From Symsagittifera roscoffensis (lineage: Eukaryota; Xenacoelomorpha; Acoela; Convolutidae): a DNA stretch of 64,000 nt. A program made the position numbers and the translations under genes. Where the stretch lies: NCBI RefSeq assembly GCF_963678635.1, contig NC_087070.1, positions 1,294,512 to 1,358,511 of the forward strand. The letters run 5' to 3'. How positions within the stretch are numbered: position 1 is the stretch's first letter; each line of letters opens with the position of its first letter. Under the pieces are notes generated by a model. The model ran no database searches. It was not told where the DNA came from and saw nothing but the letters and a program-made list of their open reading frames with translations. Shown here piece by piece: positions 35,901-47,900 of this stretch.

Positions 35901-38900
35901 AAAATGGTACTAACACATGTATACGCTAAAATATTGCTATATTGACGAAGAGCCTGAAATAACAATTCTAGAGCTAAAATCGTACTAACACATGTATACA
36001 CCAATATTTTGCTATATCGACAAAGAGCCTGAAATAACAGTTCGTGAGCTAAAAATCGTACGAACACATGTATACACCAAAATTTTGCTATATTGGCAAA
36101 GATCATGAAATAACAGTTCTAGAGCTAAAAATCGTACTAACACATGTATACACCAAAATTTTGCTATATTGACAAAGATCATGGAATAACAGTTCGAGAA
36201 CTACAAATGGTACTAACACATGTATACAATAAAATTTTGATATATTGACAAAGATCATGAAATAACAGTTCGAGAACTAAAAATCGTAATAACACATGTA
36301 TACACTAAAATTTTGATATATTGACATAGATCATAAAATAACAGTTCGAGAACTAAAAATGGTACTAACACATGTATACGCTAAAATATTGCTATATTGA
36401 CGAAGAGCCTGAAATAACAATTCTAGAGCTAAAATCGTACTAACACATGTATACACCAATATTTTGCTATATCGACAAAGAGCCTGAATAAACGTTGTAG
36501 AACTAAAAATCTTACTAACACATATATACACCAAAATTTTGCTATATTGACAAAGAGCCTAAAATATTGACAAAGGACCTGAAATAACAATCGTAGAACT
36601 AAATGTCGTACTTACGCATTGTAGATCAATTTCTATAGCTATAATAAAATACAAAAGATTGTGTTTGTATGTGTAGCAAAACGCCTCCTGTTTTACACCT
36701 AATACAAGTATACACAGACCAGTTAATTGAAACTACAGTGTACCTATTACAAGTATACACAGATCAGTTAAACTAAAGAAACTGTGTACCTAATACAAGT
36801 ATACACGATCAGTTGATTGAAACTACAGTGTACCTAATACAAGTATACACAGCAGTTGAAATAGAAAAACTGTGTACCTAATACAAGTATACACAGACCA
36901 GTTGATTGAAACTACAGTGTACCTAATACAAGTATACACAGCAGTTGAAAAAAAACTGTGTACCTAATACAAGTATACACAGACCAGTTGATTGAAACTA
37001 CAGTGTACCTAATACAAGTATACACAGCAGTTGAAATAGAAAAACTGTGTACCTAATACAAGTATACACAGATCAGTTGATTGAAACTACAGTGTACCTA
37101 ATACAAGTATACACAGCAGTTGAAAAAAAACTGTGTACCTAATACAAGTATACACAGACCAGTTGATTGATGAATAAAAATAAACAAAAATAAATATGTA
37201 CATACATAAATTATAAATAAATATAAGCAAACTAAACATAATTAAATAAATAGAAGAACAGATAATTAAATAAATAAAGATGAACAAATAAAGAAACAAA
37301 CATACGCAATCACGTGACATAGCGCGATATAGTCCAGCCCACATGATAATTGATAACTGTGGACGTTATTTGTCGACACTTGACAACAGACAACATTAAA
37401 AAAAAAACCCCCGTTACACGATACCATAACACCTTGACTAAAGTCTTCGGTGTAATCATATACTAATAAGGGTTGATAAGTTGCGTTGGTAAATTTCGCG
37501 TTGGAGAAGGGTCGATTGACAAAAATACACTAGGATTTAAATCAGAATTGAGTATCTCGTATCATATTAACCTCGCTCGTATCAACAAATAGAAAACGAT
37601 CATCCAAAAATACCCTAAAAACCAAGATCTACCATAATGAACTACCATAATGAACTAACACGATGAATATTGAAACTTGTGATAAATTCCCCGCGAATGT
37701 TATAAAGATGCCAATTTTAGATTATAATCTTACTTTCTCATTGTCTCGTATGAATTGATTTCTCTGTACTTGTCTGTATCTACCACTTGAACCATCTGGT
37801 AGTACTTGGGTTTCTGGGATCTCCACAGGATGGAGACGAGGGAGATAACAATACCCGCCAGAAGTCCCAGAGTGATGTTGAGTCCAATTGTTAACAGGGC
37901 AGTCAAAGTCCAGCAAATGAAGTCATGCTTGTCACAGCGGAACAAGGTCTGAAACAAAGATACTCAAACTAAACAATACACTAAAAATGTATGTGTAAAA
38001 TAAAATATAGGCCGGGTTCAGTTCTGATTTGCTCCATAGAACTTTGATCGAGCCCTTGAGGCGTTCAGCTCTCCTTTTCCCTCTTTCCAAAAAGGTCAAA
38101 ATTTTCATGAAACTGAGACTGTTTGTGTTAGGGGTTTGAAAATAAGGGTCTGGTGTTGAAAAATCAGAGTGAACTAAAAACCACGTTCTGTGACGGATTG
38201 AGTTGCTCAAGATCACAGATTTTGCCATTAAGTTTGACATTTACTATATTTACATATATACGTAATTGCACATCGACGACTTCATTTAGTAGACTAACCG
38301 GCAGCTGCAGTGCTTGTTTGAAGAAAGAGCGAAGAGCGACTATGATTATGGCTCCCAGAACTGAGTAAGGCAGAGAGTAGACTAGGGGACCAGCGAATAG
38401 CATTACCAGGAGCATCAATACACTGGAACACAAGAAAGTGCTCAGATGAGCAGAGCCAAAAATGGGCTCTTTTCAAATCCTCTTTCATAGTTTTATTATG
38501 GCTAAATTCACGGTGCAAATTATGAAGAACAAACAAGTTCACAGAAGCTTTGTTCACCATGCAAAGATTCATTGCATTTTTACAACGCTAAAATAATTTT
38601 TCAAAATTTAAATTCAAATGTGAGATGAAAAAGAGGTAGATAACAAAATCCAAAGAAGAAGGAAAAATACAAGGTCTTGAGATCAGAATTTTTTTGACCG
38701 ACGTGTAACATTGACACATATTCCGAACCCTAACCCTAACCCTAAAACACCCCCCCCCCCACACACACACACACGGCACGGAAATTCCCTAGATCTCAAG
38801 AGGCTGGAACTCACAACAGTCCAAAAACTGAAAACAATTATTGCGCTACCGGACACTGATTTATAGATACCTAGTAATAAGGCTTGCCAATTGAGTCTTG

Positions 38901-41900
38901 CCTCCCACCTCACTCTGCAAATTGCTTCTACTCGGAGACGCCGCACTGGGGTAACATCCGAAGAAAGACGCCACGATATCCACCAACCCCAATGCCACCA
39001 ACTCCTGGCTATTATGCATCGTGTAGTTGTGTTTCTGGGCTAGTAGTTTGGCCAGTGCCAGAGATACTGCGAATGAGATGAGTGCTATTGGTATTGACTG
39101 TTGGATCACGGTTGAGATTATGTAGGTGTTGTTGACCATAGTAGAAATGCAGTCGACTGATGCACGTGGCAGACCGGTCGGCACGTCTCCGATTATCTAA
39201 TTATAATCAACTGATCTCATCTCAATACAGAAAATAACCAAAAACATAACTGACAGAAAGTTGAAAAAACTTCAATGGGATCTAGAAAACTTATAAAAAA
39301 CTTTCTCGACACAGATAACTTTTTTGCTTTTTAGAATCCATATCAAGGCCAAAAGGATTCTAAAAAGTCAGGAAAAAAACCGACCCGAATCCCAACGAAA
39401 AAAACATGGCCTTGAAGTTTTTTGAATTTAAAAATTGTTTGATAGGCATTTCAAGAAAATTAACCCAATTGCTAGAAATTGGATCAATTTTTAGGTAAAA
39501 TTTTCTGCGAGGAACTTTCAAAACTAAAATTCCCTTTTGAAACTAGACTCAATCACATTTTTGCAACATTTTCCCTTTGCTTCATTCGATCACAGTATCC
39601 TATTATCTACACTAAATCAATCTAACGAATAATAAAGCAATGAAACACAGAATTCCTCTATGAAGAAACTAAACAAATCGCTATCAAATTTTGAAATAAG
39701 CAACACAACAAGATAAGTAACTTCTACAATTTCTTCCACAATTTAACGTGATAACATAATCGTGACGGAAATAAAAAATCAATTTAAAAAGTACGAACCT
39801 CTAGCTTAAAGTTGCTGTGCAAATGGGCAAATTTACAAATGGCAGTGGTTACAGCCACAATGATCAACTCCGAGGGTACGGGCACTCCCCTCAGTTTGGA
39901 CTTGAACTTCTCGGCCAGGAAGAGGAAGAGGTAGAGAGTGAGTCCCGAGGACACTCCGATAGTCAGCGAGCACAGGTTAGTGTCACTTTTTGATGATATG
40001 ATGTCTGAAACGACAGAGAAGAAGTGCTTAATGCTTGAGGCTAATACAACAAAACCATGCTGTTCTTAATCAGATCAACAACCTGGTTTCTCTTTTATCT
40101 TATCACAGCACCTAAATCTATGAATGCTGTCAACCAGATCATTTTTAGGTAGCCAGCCAGGAAACTACGCGTTCAGTTCATGTCAATTAAGCTTTCATGT
40201 ATAAAAATGGCCGATGTTAATGAAACTGGGACATTTGCCGTGAGTTAGAAAAACCTTCCTATATTAAACGTTTTTCAAAAATATCAGGAGCAACTAAGAT
40301 CCATGCATATTCTAACACACATTTAAATTCATTCCTTCAGATAATTTAAAAGTTTCGAATTTTAAAGAAAAAATTATAAGGCCTTAAAGCTCTCTGAAAT
40401 TCCAGAACACTTCGTGATTGACTTTTCAAATTGATTTAACCGAATTTGAGAACTGGGAAATCTGAAAAGTAAAATCCACTTTAAAAACTAGAAGTCGATC
40501 ACTTTTTTCGTGAACTTTAATTTCGCTGTTCGATAGTGGAGCTTGCCTTCATTTTAACAAAGGAAATGGAGAGATCTTAAAAACAAATCAGAAGTCAAAC
40601 CGCCAAAAACAAAAATTGAGCGTGAACAAATTTTAAGACTTCCTGAAAAAAATCACTTTTCACTTTTTGAACAAATTTAGAGCGGAAAACGCTTTAGTTT
40701 TTACGAGAAACACTTTTTCTATTTCAAAGAAGTTTACATAAGGTTTTATACGGTCGGAGTTTCGAGCAAAAAATAAGGTCGGAGTTTCAAACCAAAAAAT
40801 AATTTTGAACTTTCTTAGGTCGAAGAAATTGATAACAAATAAAATGACTATATCAAGTTTAAAGCTATTTACCTCTCCATGTAAACAATAGACATCCCGC
40901 ATCCACGTACTTCGCTACTTTTATACCAAGAATCTTGATCACTTGTGACGTTGCCACGTGAAATGCCACGCCAAACGTGAATCCCTTCACTAAACTGACC
41001 GAAAAGTAACTTCCAACAAAGCCCAATCTGAGCAAACCGAGAATAAGTAGAAATTTGACTGGAGAAAAACCATCCAAGCACAAGTATTCTGCCACTTTCT
41101 TTGTAAGTCGTACAACAATTACTGAAAGATATAACTTGACTAAACGAGCAAAGTTATTGGGACCAATTAGATTGCCTCAATCCACTTAAGATTTATTGTT
41201 TAGTGCTTTGAAAATGCATTGAACTGCCGCGCTTAAGCATTGACCATCAGCTATTAGGGGGGTTGAGAAATTAGACGATTAGCAAATTAGACGGAGGCAC
41301 TTAAAAGGAAATAAGACTATTTTGCAAAACTACGATTGTGAGAAAATAGTCAATTGTGAGAGAGATTAAAATTGTTTGCAGACAAATTGCGGGCGAAAAA
41401 CCAAATTGTTTGCAGACAACAGTCAAATTTCGGTGGCCAAAAAATGTCAATCATGCATAATTTATTCAATTCAAGACTCTCCTGTTAAATTTGGATTTGA
41501 CATTTTATGCTCATTTTAACTAAATGTTTTGATAGGTATTGTAATTTTATGCTCTTTTTGTATTTGTGAAACTTGAATCTTAAGAAAAAATTTTGTTGGC
41601 CATTTCCTTTTCATAGCAGTGACGTCTAAAATGTCAGATCTGTAAAAAAAATTTCGTCTAAATTCGTTTTTGTAGCATCCATCTAAGTTCTTATCGTGTA
41701 ATTTCCTAGGCCGCCCTATGAGGGTACAAAATTGGCTTAAATTAGTCTCAAGAAGCCAGCTTTCACACGCCATAAAAATTAACAAACAACGATTGCAGTT
41801 CAAATACCAGTTGACACTTGAGCTCAGGGCGTCACGCGTCAATATCTTCAAACGTGGGCCTAGGAAATTAGACGATAAGCAAATAAGACGGATGCTACAA

Positions 41901-44900
41901 AAACGAAATTAGACGAAATTTTTATTTTACAGATCTGGCATTGTAAACGTAACTGCTATGAAAAGGAAAGGGCCAACAACATTTTTTCTTAAGAGTCAAG
42001 TTTCACAAACAAAAAAAGAACATAAAATGTCAAATCCGAATATTCCAGGAGAGTTTTGAATTGAATAAATTATGCATGATTGACATGTTAAATTTTTGGC
42101 CACCGAAACTTAACTGTTGTCTGCAACAAATTTGATTTTTCTCACGCAATTTGTCTGCAAATTCAAACAATTTAAATCTCTCGTACTTTCGTCTATTTTC
42201 TCACAATTACAGGTTTGCAAAATCGTCTAATTAACTTTTAAAGGCCTCCGTCTTATTTGCTTATCTTCTAATTTCTCAACCCCCTTCAAAAGGGTACAAA
42301 AATTGTGCCTCAAAAATAACAAGTCGATTTAAGCGACTTGAGTTGGGAATTAAAATCTGCGACTTGCGTTGGGGAAAAACAGTCTGACCGTATACAAATT
42401 GTCTTGCAAGCTCTCTTGAAAAATGACCAGTATGTCGTATGTCCCTAATCACTTCATTTTCAACATAGGCGCTACGCGCAATACACCGAAGGCATAGAAA
42501 CTGAAGCAAAAACGAAACAACTTGAACAACTAATAATTGAAGAATAACAGTTCTAGAACAAAAAATCGTACTAATACATGTATACACCAAAATTTTGCTA
42601 TATCGAGAAAGAGCCTGAAATAACAGTTCTAGAACTAAAAATCGTACTAACACATGTATAGGTTAAATTTTTGATATATCAACGAAGATCATAAAATAAC
42701 ACTTCTAGAACTAAAAATCGTACTAACACATGTATACACCAAAATTTTACTATATTGACAAAGAGCCTGAAATAACAGTTCGTGAGCTAAAAATCGTACG
42801 AACACATGTATACACCAAAATTTTGCTATATTGGCAAAGATCATGAAATAACAGTTCGAGAGCTAAAAATCGTACTAACACATGTATACGTCAAATTTTT
42901 GCTATATTGACAAAGATCATGGAATAACAGTTCTAGAGCTAAAAATCGTACTAACACATGTATACACCAAAATTTTGCTATATTGACAAAGATCATGGAA
43001 TAACAGTTCGAGAACTAAAAATGGTACTAACACATGTATACAATAAAATTTTGATATATTGACAAAGATCATGAAATAACAGTTCGAGAACTAAAAATCG
43101 TAATAACACATGTATACACTAAAATTTTGATATATTGACATAGATCATAAAATAACAGTTCGAGAACTAAAAATGGTACTAACACATGTATACGCTAAAA
43201 TATTGCTATATTGACGAAGAGCCTGAAATAACAATTCTAGAGCTAAAATCGTACTAACACATGTATACACCAATATTTTGCTATATCGACAAAGAGCCTG
43301 AAATAACAGTTCGTGAGCTAAAAATCGTACGAACACATGTATACACCAAAATTTTGCTATATTGGCAAAGATCATGAAATAACAGTTCTAGAGCTAAAAA
43401 TCGTACTAACACATGTATACACCAAAATTTTGCTATATTGACAAAGATCATGGAATAACAGTTCGAGAACTAAAAATGGTACTAACACATGTATACAATA
43501 AAATTTTGATATATTGACAAAGATCATGAAATAACAGTTCGAGAACTAAAAATCGTAATAACACATGTATACACTAAAATTTTGATATATTGACATAGAT
43601 CATAAAATAACAGTTCGAGAACTAAAAATGGTACTAACACATGTATACGCTAAAATATTGCTATATTGACGAAGAGCCTGAAATAAAAATTCTAGAGCTA
43701 AAATCGTACTAACACATGTATACACCAATATTTTGCTATATCGACAAAGAGCCTGAATAAACGTTGTAGAACTAAAAATCTTACTAACACATATATACAC
43801 CAAAATTTTGCTATATTGACAAAGAGCCTGAAATATTGACAAAGGACCTGAAATAACAATCGTAGAACTAAATGTCGTACTTACGCATTGTAGATCAATT
43901 TCTATAGCTATAATAAAATACAAAAGATTGTGTTTGTATGTGTAGCAAAACGCCTCCTGTTTTACACCTAATACAAGTATACACAGACCAGTTAATTGAA
44001 ACTACAGTGTACCTATTACAAGTATACACAGATCAGTTAAACTAAAGAAACTGTGTACCTAATACAAGTATACACGATCAGTTGATTGAAACTACAGTGT
44101 ACCTAATACAAGTATACACAGCAGTTGAAATAGAAAAACTGTGTACCTAATACAAGTATACACAGACCAGTTGATTGAAACTACAGTGTACCTAATACAA
44201 GTATACACAGCAGTTGAAAAAAAACTGTGTACCTAATACAAGTATACACAGACCAGTTGATTGAAACTACAGTGTACCTAATACAAGTATACACAGCAGT
44301 TGAAATAGAAAAACTGTGTACCTAATACAAGTATACACAGATCAGTTGATTGAAACTACAGTGTACCTAATACAAGTATACACAGCAGTTGAAAAAAAAC
44401 TGTGTACCTAATACAAGTATACACAGACCAGTTGATTGATGAATAAAAATAAACAAAAATAAATATGTACATACATAAATTATAAATAAATATAAGCAAA
44501 CTAAACATAATTAAATAAATAGAAGAACAGATAATTAAATAAATAAAGATGAACAAATAAAGAAACAAACATACGCAATCACGTGACATAGCGCGATATA
44601 GTCCAGCCCACATGATAATTGATAACTGTGGACGTTATTTGTCGACACTTGACAACAGACAACATTAAAAAAAAAACCCCGTTACACGATACCATAACAC
44701 CTTGACTAAAGTCTTCGGTGTAATCATATACTAATAAGGGTTGATAAGTTGCGTTGGTAAATTTCGCGTTGGAGAAGGGTCGATTGACAAAAATACACTA
44801 GGATTTAAATCAGAATTGAGTATCTCGTATCATATTAACCTCGCTCGTATCAACAAATAGAAAACGATCATCCAAAAATACCCTAAAAACCAAGATCTAC

Positions 44901-47900
44901 CATAATGAACTACCATAATGAACTAACACGATGAATATTGAAACTTGTGATAAATTCCCCGCGAATGTTATAAAGATGCCAATTTTAGATTATAATCTTA
45001 CTTTCTCATTGTCTCGTATGAATTGATTTCTCTGTACTTGTCTGTATCTACCACTTGAACCATCTGGTAGTACTTGGGTTTCTGGGATCTCCACAGGATG
45101 GAGACGAGGGAGATAACAATACCCGCCAGAAGTCCCAGAGTGATGTTGAGTCCAATTGTTAACAGGGCAGTCAAAGTCCAGCAAATGAAGTCATGCTTGT
45201 CACAGCGGAACAAGGTCTGAAACAAAGATACTCAAACTAAACAATACACTAAAAATGTATGTGTAAAATAAAATATAGGCCGGGTTCAGTTCTGATTTGC
45301 TCCATAGAACTTTGATCGAGCCCTTGAGGCGTTCAGCTCTCCTTTTCCCTCTTTCCAAAAAGGTCAAAATTTTCATGAAACTGAGACTGTTTGTGTTAGG
45401 GGTTTGAAAATAAGGGTCTGGTGTTGAAAAATCAGAGTGAACTAAAAACCACGTTCTGTGACGGATTGAGTTGCTCAAGATCACAGATTTTGCCATTAAG
45501 TTTGACATTTACTATATTTACATATATACGTAATTGCACATCGACGACTTCATTTAGTAGACTAACCGGCAGCTGCAGTGCTTGTTTGAAGAAAGAGCGA
45601 AGAGCGACTATGATTATGGCTCCCAGAACTGAGTAAGGCAGAGAGTAGACTAAGGGACCAGCGAATAGCATTACCAGGAGCATCAATACACTGGAACACA
45701 AGAAAGTGCTCAGATGAGCAGAGCCAAAAATGGGCTCTTTTCAAATCCTCTTTCATAGTTTTATTATGGCTAAATTCACGGTGCAAATTATGAAGAACAA
45801 ACAAGTTCACAGAAGCTTTGTTCACCATGCAAAGATTCATTGCATTTTTACAACGCTAAAATAATTTTTCAAAATTTAAATTCAAATGTGAGATGAAAAA
45901 GAGGTAGATAACAAAATCCAAAGAAGAAGGAAAAATACAAGGTCTTGAGATCAGAATTTTTTTGACCGACGTGTAACATTGACACATATTCCGAACCCTA
46001 ACCCTAACCCTAAAACACCCCCCCCCCCCCCCCCACACACACACACGGCACGGAAATTCCCTAGATCTCAAGAGGCTGGAACTCACAACAGTCCAAAAAC
46101 TGAAAACAATTATTGCGCTACCGGAAACTGATTTATAGATACCTAGTAATAAGGCTTGCCAATTGAGTCTTGCCTCCCACCTCACTCTGCAAATTGCTTC
46201 TACTCGGAGACGCCGCACTGGGGTAACATCCGAAGAAAGACGCCACGATATCCACCAACCCCAATGCCACCAACTCCTGGCTATTATGCATCGTGTAGTT
46301 GTGTTTCTGGGCTAGTAGTTTGGCCAGTGCCAGAGATACTGCGAATGAGATGAGTGCTATTGGTATTGACTGTTGGATCACGGTTGAGATTATGTAGGTG
46401 TTGTTGACCATAGTAGAAATGCAGTCGACTGATGCACGTGGCAGACCGGTCGGCACGTCTCCGATTATCTAATTATAATCAACTGATCTCATCTCAATAC
46501 AGAAAATAACCAAAAACATAACTGACAGAAAGTTGAAAAAACTTCAATGGGATCTAGAAAACTTATAAAAAACTTTCTCGACACAGATAACTTTTTTGCT
46601 TTTTAGAATCCATATCAAGGCCAAAAGGTCTTTAATATGATATCACACTTGACCTCCTGCGAGCTTTTCTATAACTAGTCAGGAAAAAAACCGACCCGAA
46701 TCCCAACGAAAAAAACATGGCCTTGAAGTTTTTTGAATTTAAAAATTGTTTGATAGGCATTTCAAGAAAATTAACCCAATTGCTAGAAATTGGATCAATT
46801 TTTAGGTAAAATTTTCTGCGAGGAACTTTCAAAACTAAAATTCCCTTTTGAAACTAGACTCAATCACATTTTTGCAACATTTTCCCTTTGCTTCATTCGA
46901 TCACAGTATCCTATTATCTACACTAAATCAATCTAACGAATAATAAAGCAATGAAACACAGAATTCCTCTATGAAGAAACTAAACAAATCGCTATCAAAT
47001 TTTGAAATAAGCAACACAACAAGATAAGTAACTTCTACAATTTCTTCCACAATTTAACGTGATAACATAATCGTGACGGAAATAAAAAATCAATTTAAAA
47101 AGTACGAACCTCTAGCTTAAAGTTGCTGTGCAAATGGGCAAATTTACAAATGGTAGTGGTTACAGCCACAATGATCAACTCCGAGGGTACGGGCACTCCC
47201 CTCAGTTTGGACTTGAACTTCTCGGCCAGGAAGAGGAAGAGGTAGAGAGTGAGTCCCGAGGACACTCCGATAGTCAGCGAGCACAGGTTAGTGTCACTTA
47301 TTGATGATATGATGTCTGAAACGACAGAGAAGAAGTGCTTAATGCTTGAGGCTAATACAACAAAACCATGCTGTTCTTAATCAGATCAACAACCTGGTTT
47401 CTCTTTTATCTTATCACAGCACCTAAATCTATGAATGCTGTCAACCAGATCATTTTTAGGTAGCCAGCCAGGAAACTACGCGTTCAGTTCATGTCAATTA
47501 AGCTTTCATGTATAAAAATGGCCGATGTTAATGAAACTGGGACATTTGCCGTGAGTTAGAAAAACCTTCCTATATTAAACGTTTTTCAAAAATATCAGGA
47601 GCAACTAAGATCCATGCATATTCTAACACACATTTAAAATCATTCCTTCAGATAATTTAAAAGTTTCGAATTTTAAAGAAAAAATTATAAGGCCTTAAAG
47701 CTCTCTGAAATTCCAGAACACTTCGTGATTGACTTTTCAAATTGATTTAACCGAATTTGAGAACTGGGAAATCTGAAAAGTAAAATCCACTTTAAAAACT
47801 AGAAGTCGATCACTTTTTTCGTGAACTTTAATTTCGCTGTTCGATAGTGGAGCTTGCCTTCATTTTAACAAAGGAAATGGAGAGATCTTAAAAACAAATC

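Larger units (their letters stand above)
33781..41049. repeat. 7.27-kb tandem segmental duplication, copy A (SLC26 exons 4-7)
   Basis: This segment is near-identical to 41050-48360. The junction AAGTA|GAAAT|TTGACTGG combines the right-end context (AAGTAGAAATATGCC at 48356) with the left-end context (AGTCGAAATTTGACTGG at 33775), sharing 5 bp GAAAT. Internal indels include a C-run length change near 38750 and a 39-bp net difference near 39357. Confidence 0.93.

Noticed and set aside
35270-36590. Regularly spaced direct repeats that might suggest a CRISPR-like array
   Set aside because: The whole 76-bp unit is repeated with scattered variants, with no repeat/unique-spacer alternation, and the window is eukaryotic.
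38153-39081. Plus-strand open frames over the SLC26 exons
   Set aside because: They are antisense shadows of exons 5 and 6, with no family content of their own.
40865-41095. An intact SLC26 start at 41095 (frame beginning MAEYLCLDG)
   Set aside because: The apparent N-terminus is unrelated repeat sequence joined at the duplication breakpoint inside exon 3; homology begins only at [10 protein letters not shown].
43600-43923. 107-codon minus-strand frame (and relatives at 35876, 36331 and 43145)
   Set aside because: These frames lie entirely inside the 76-bp minisatellite and change with unit phase.
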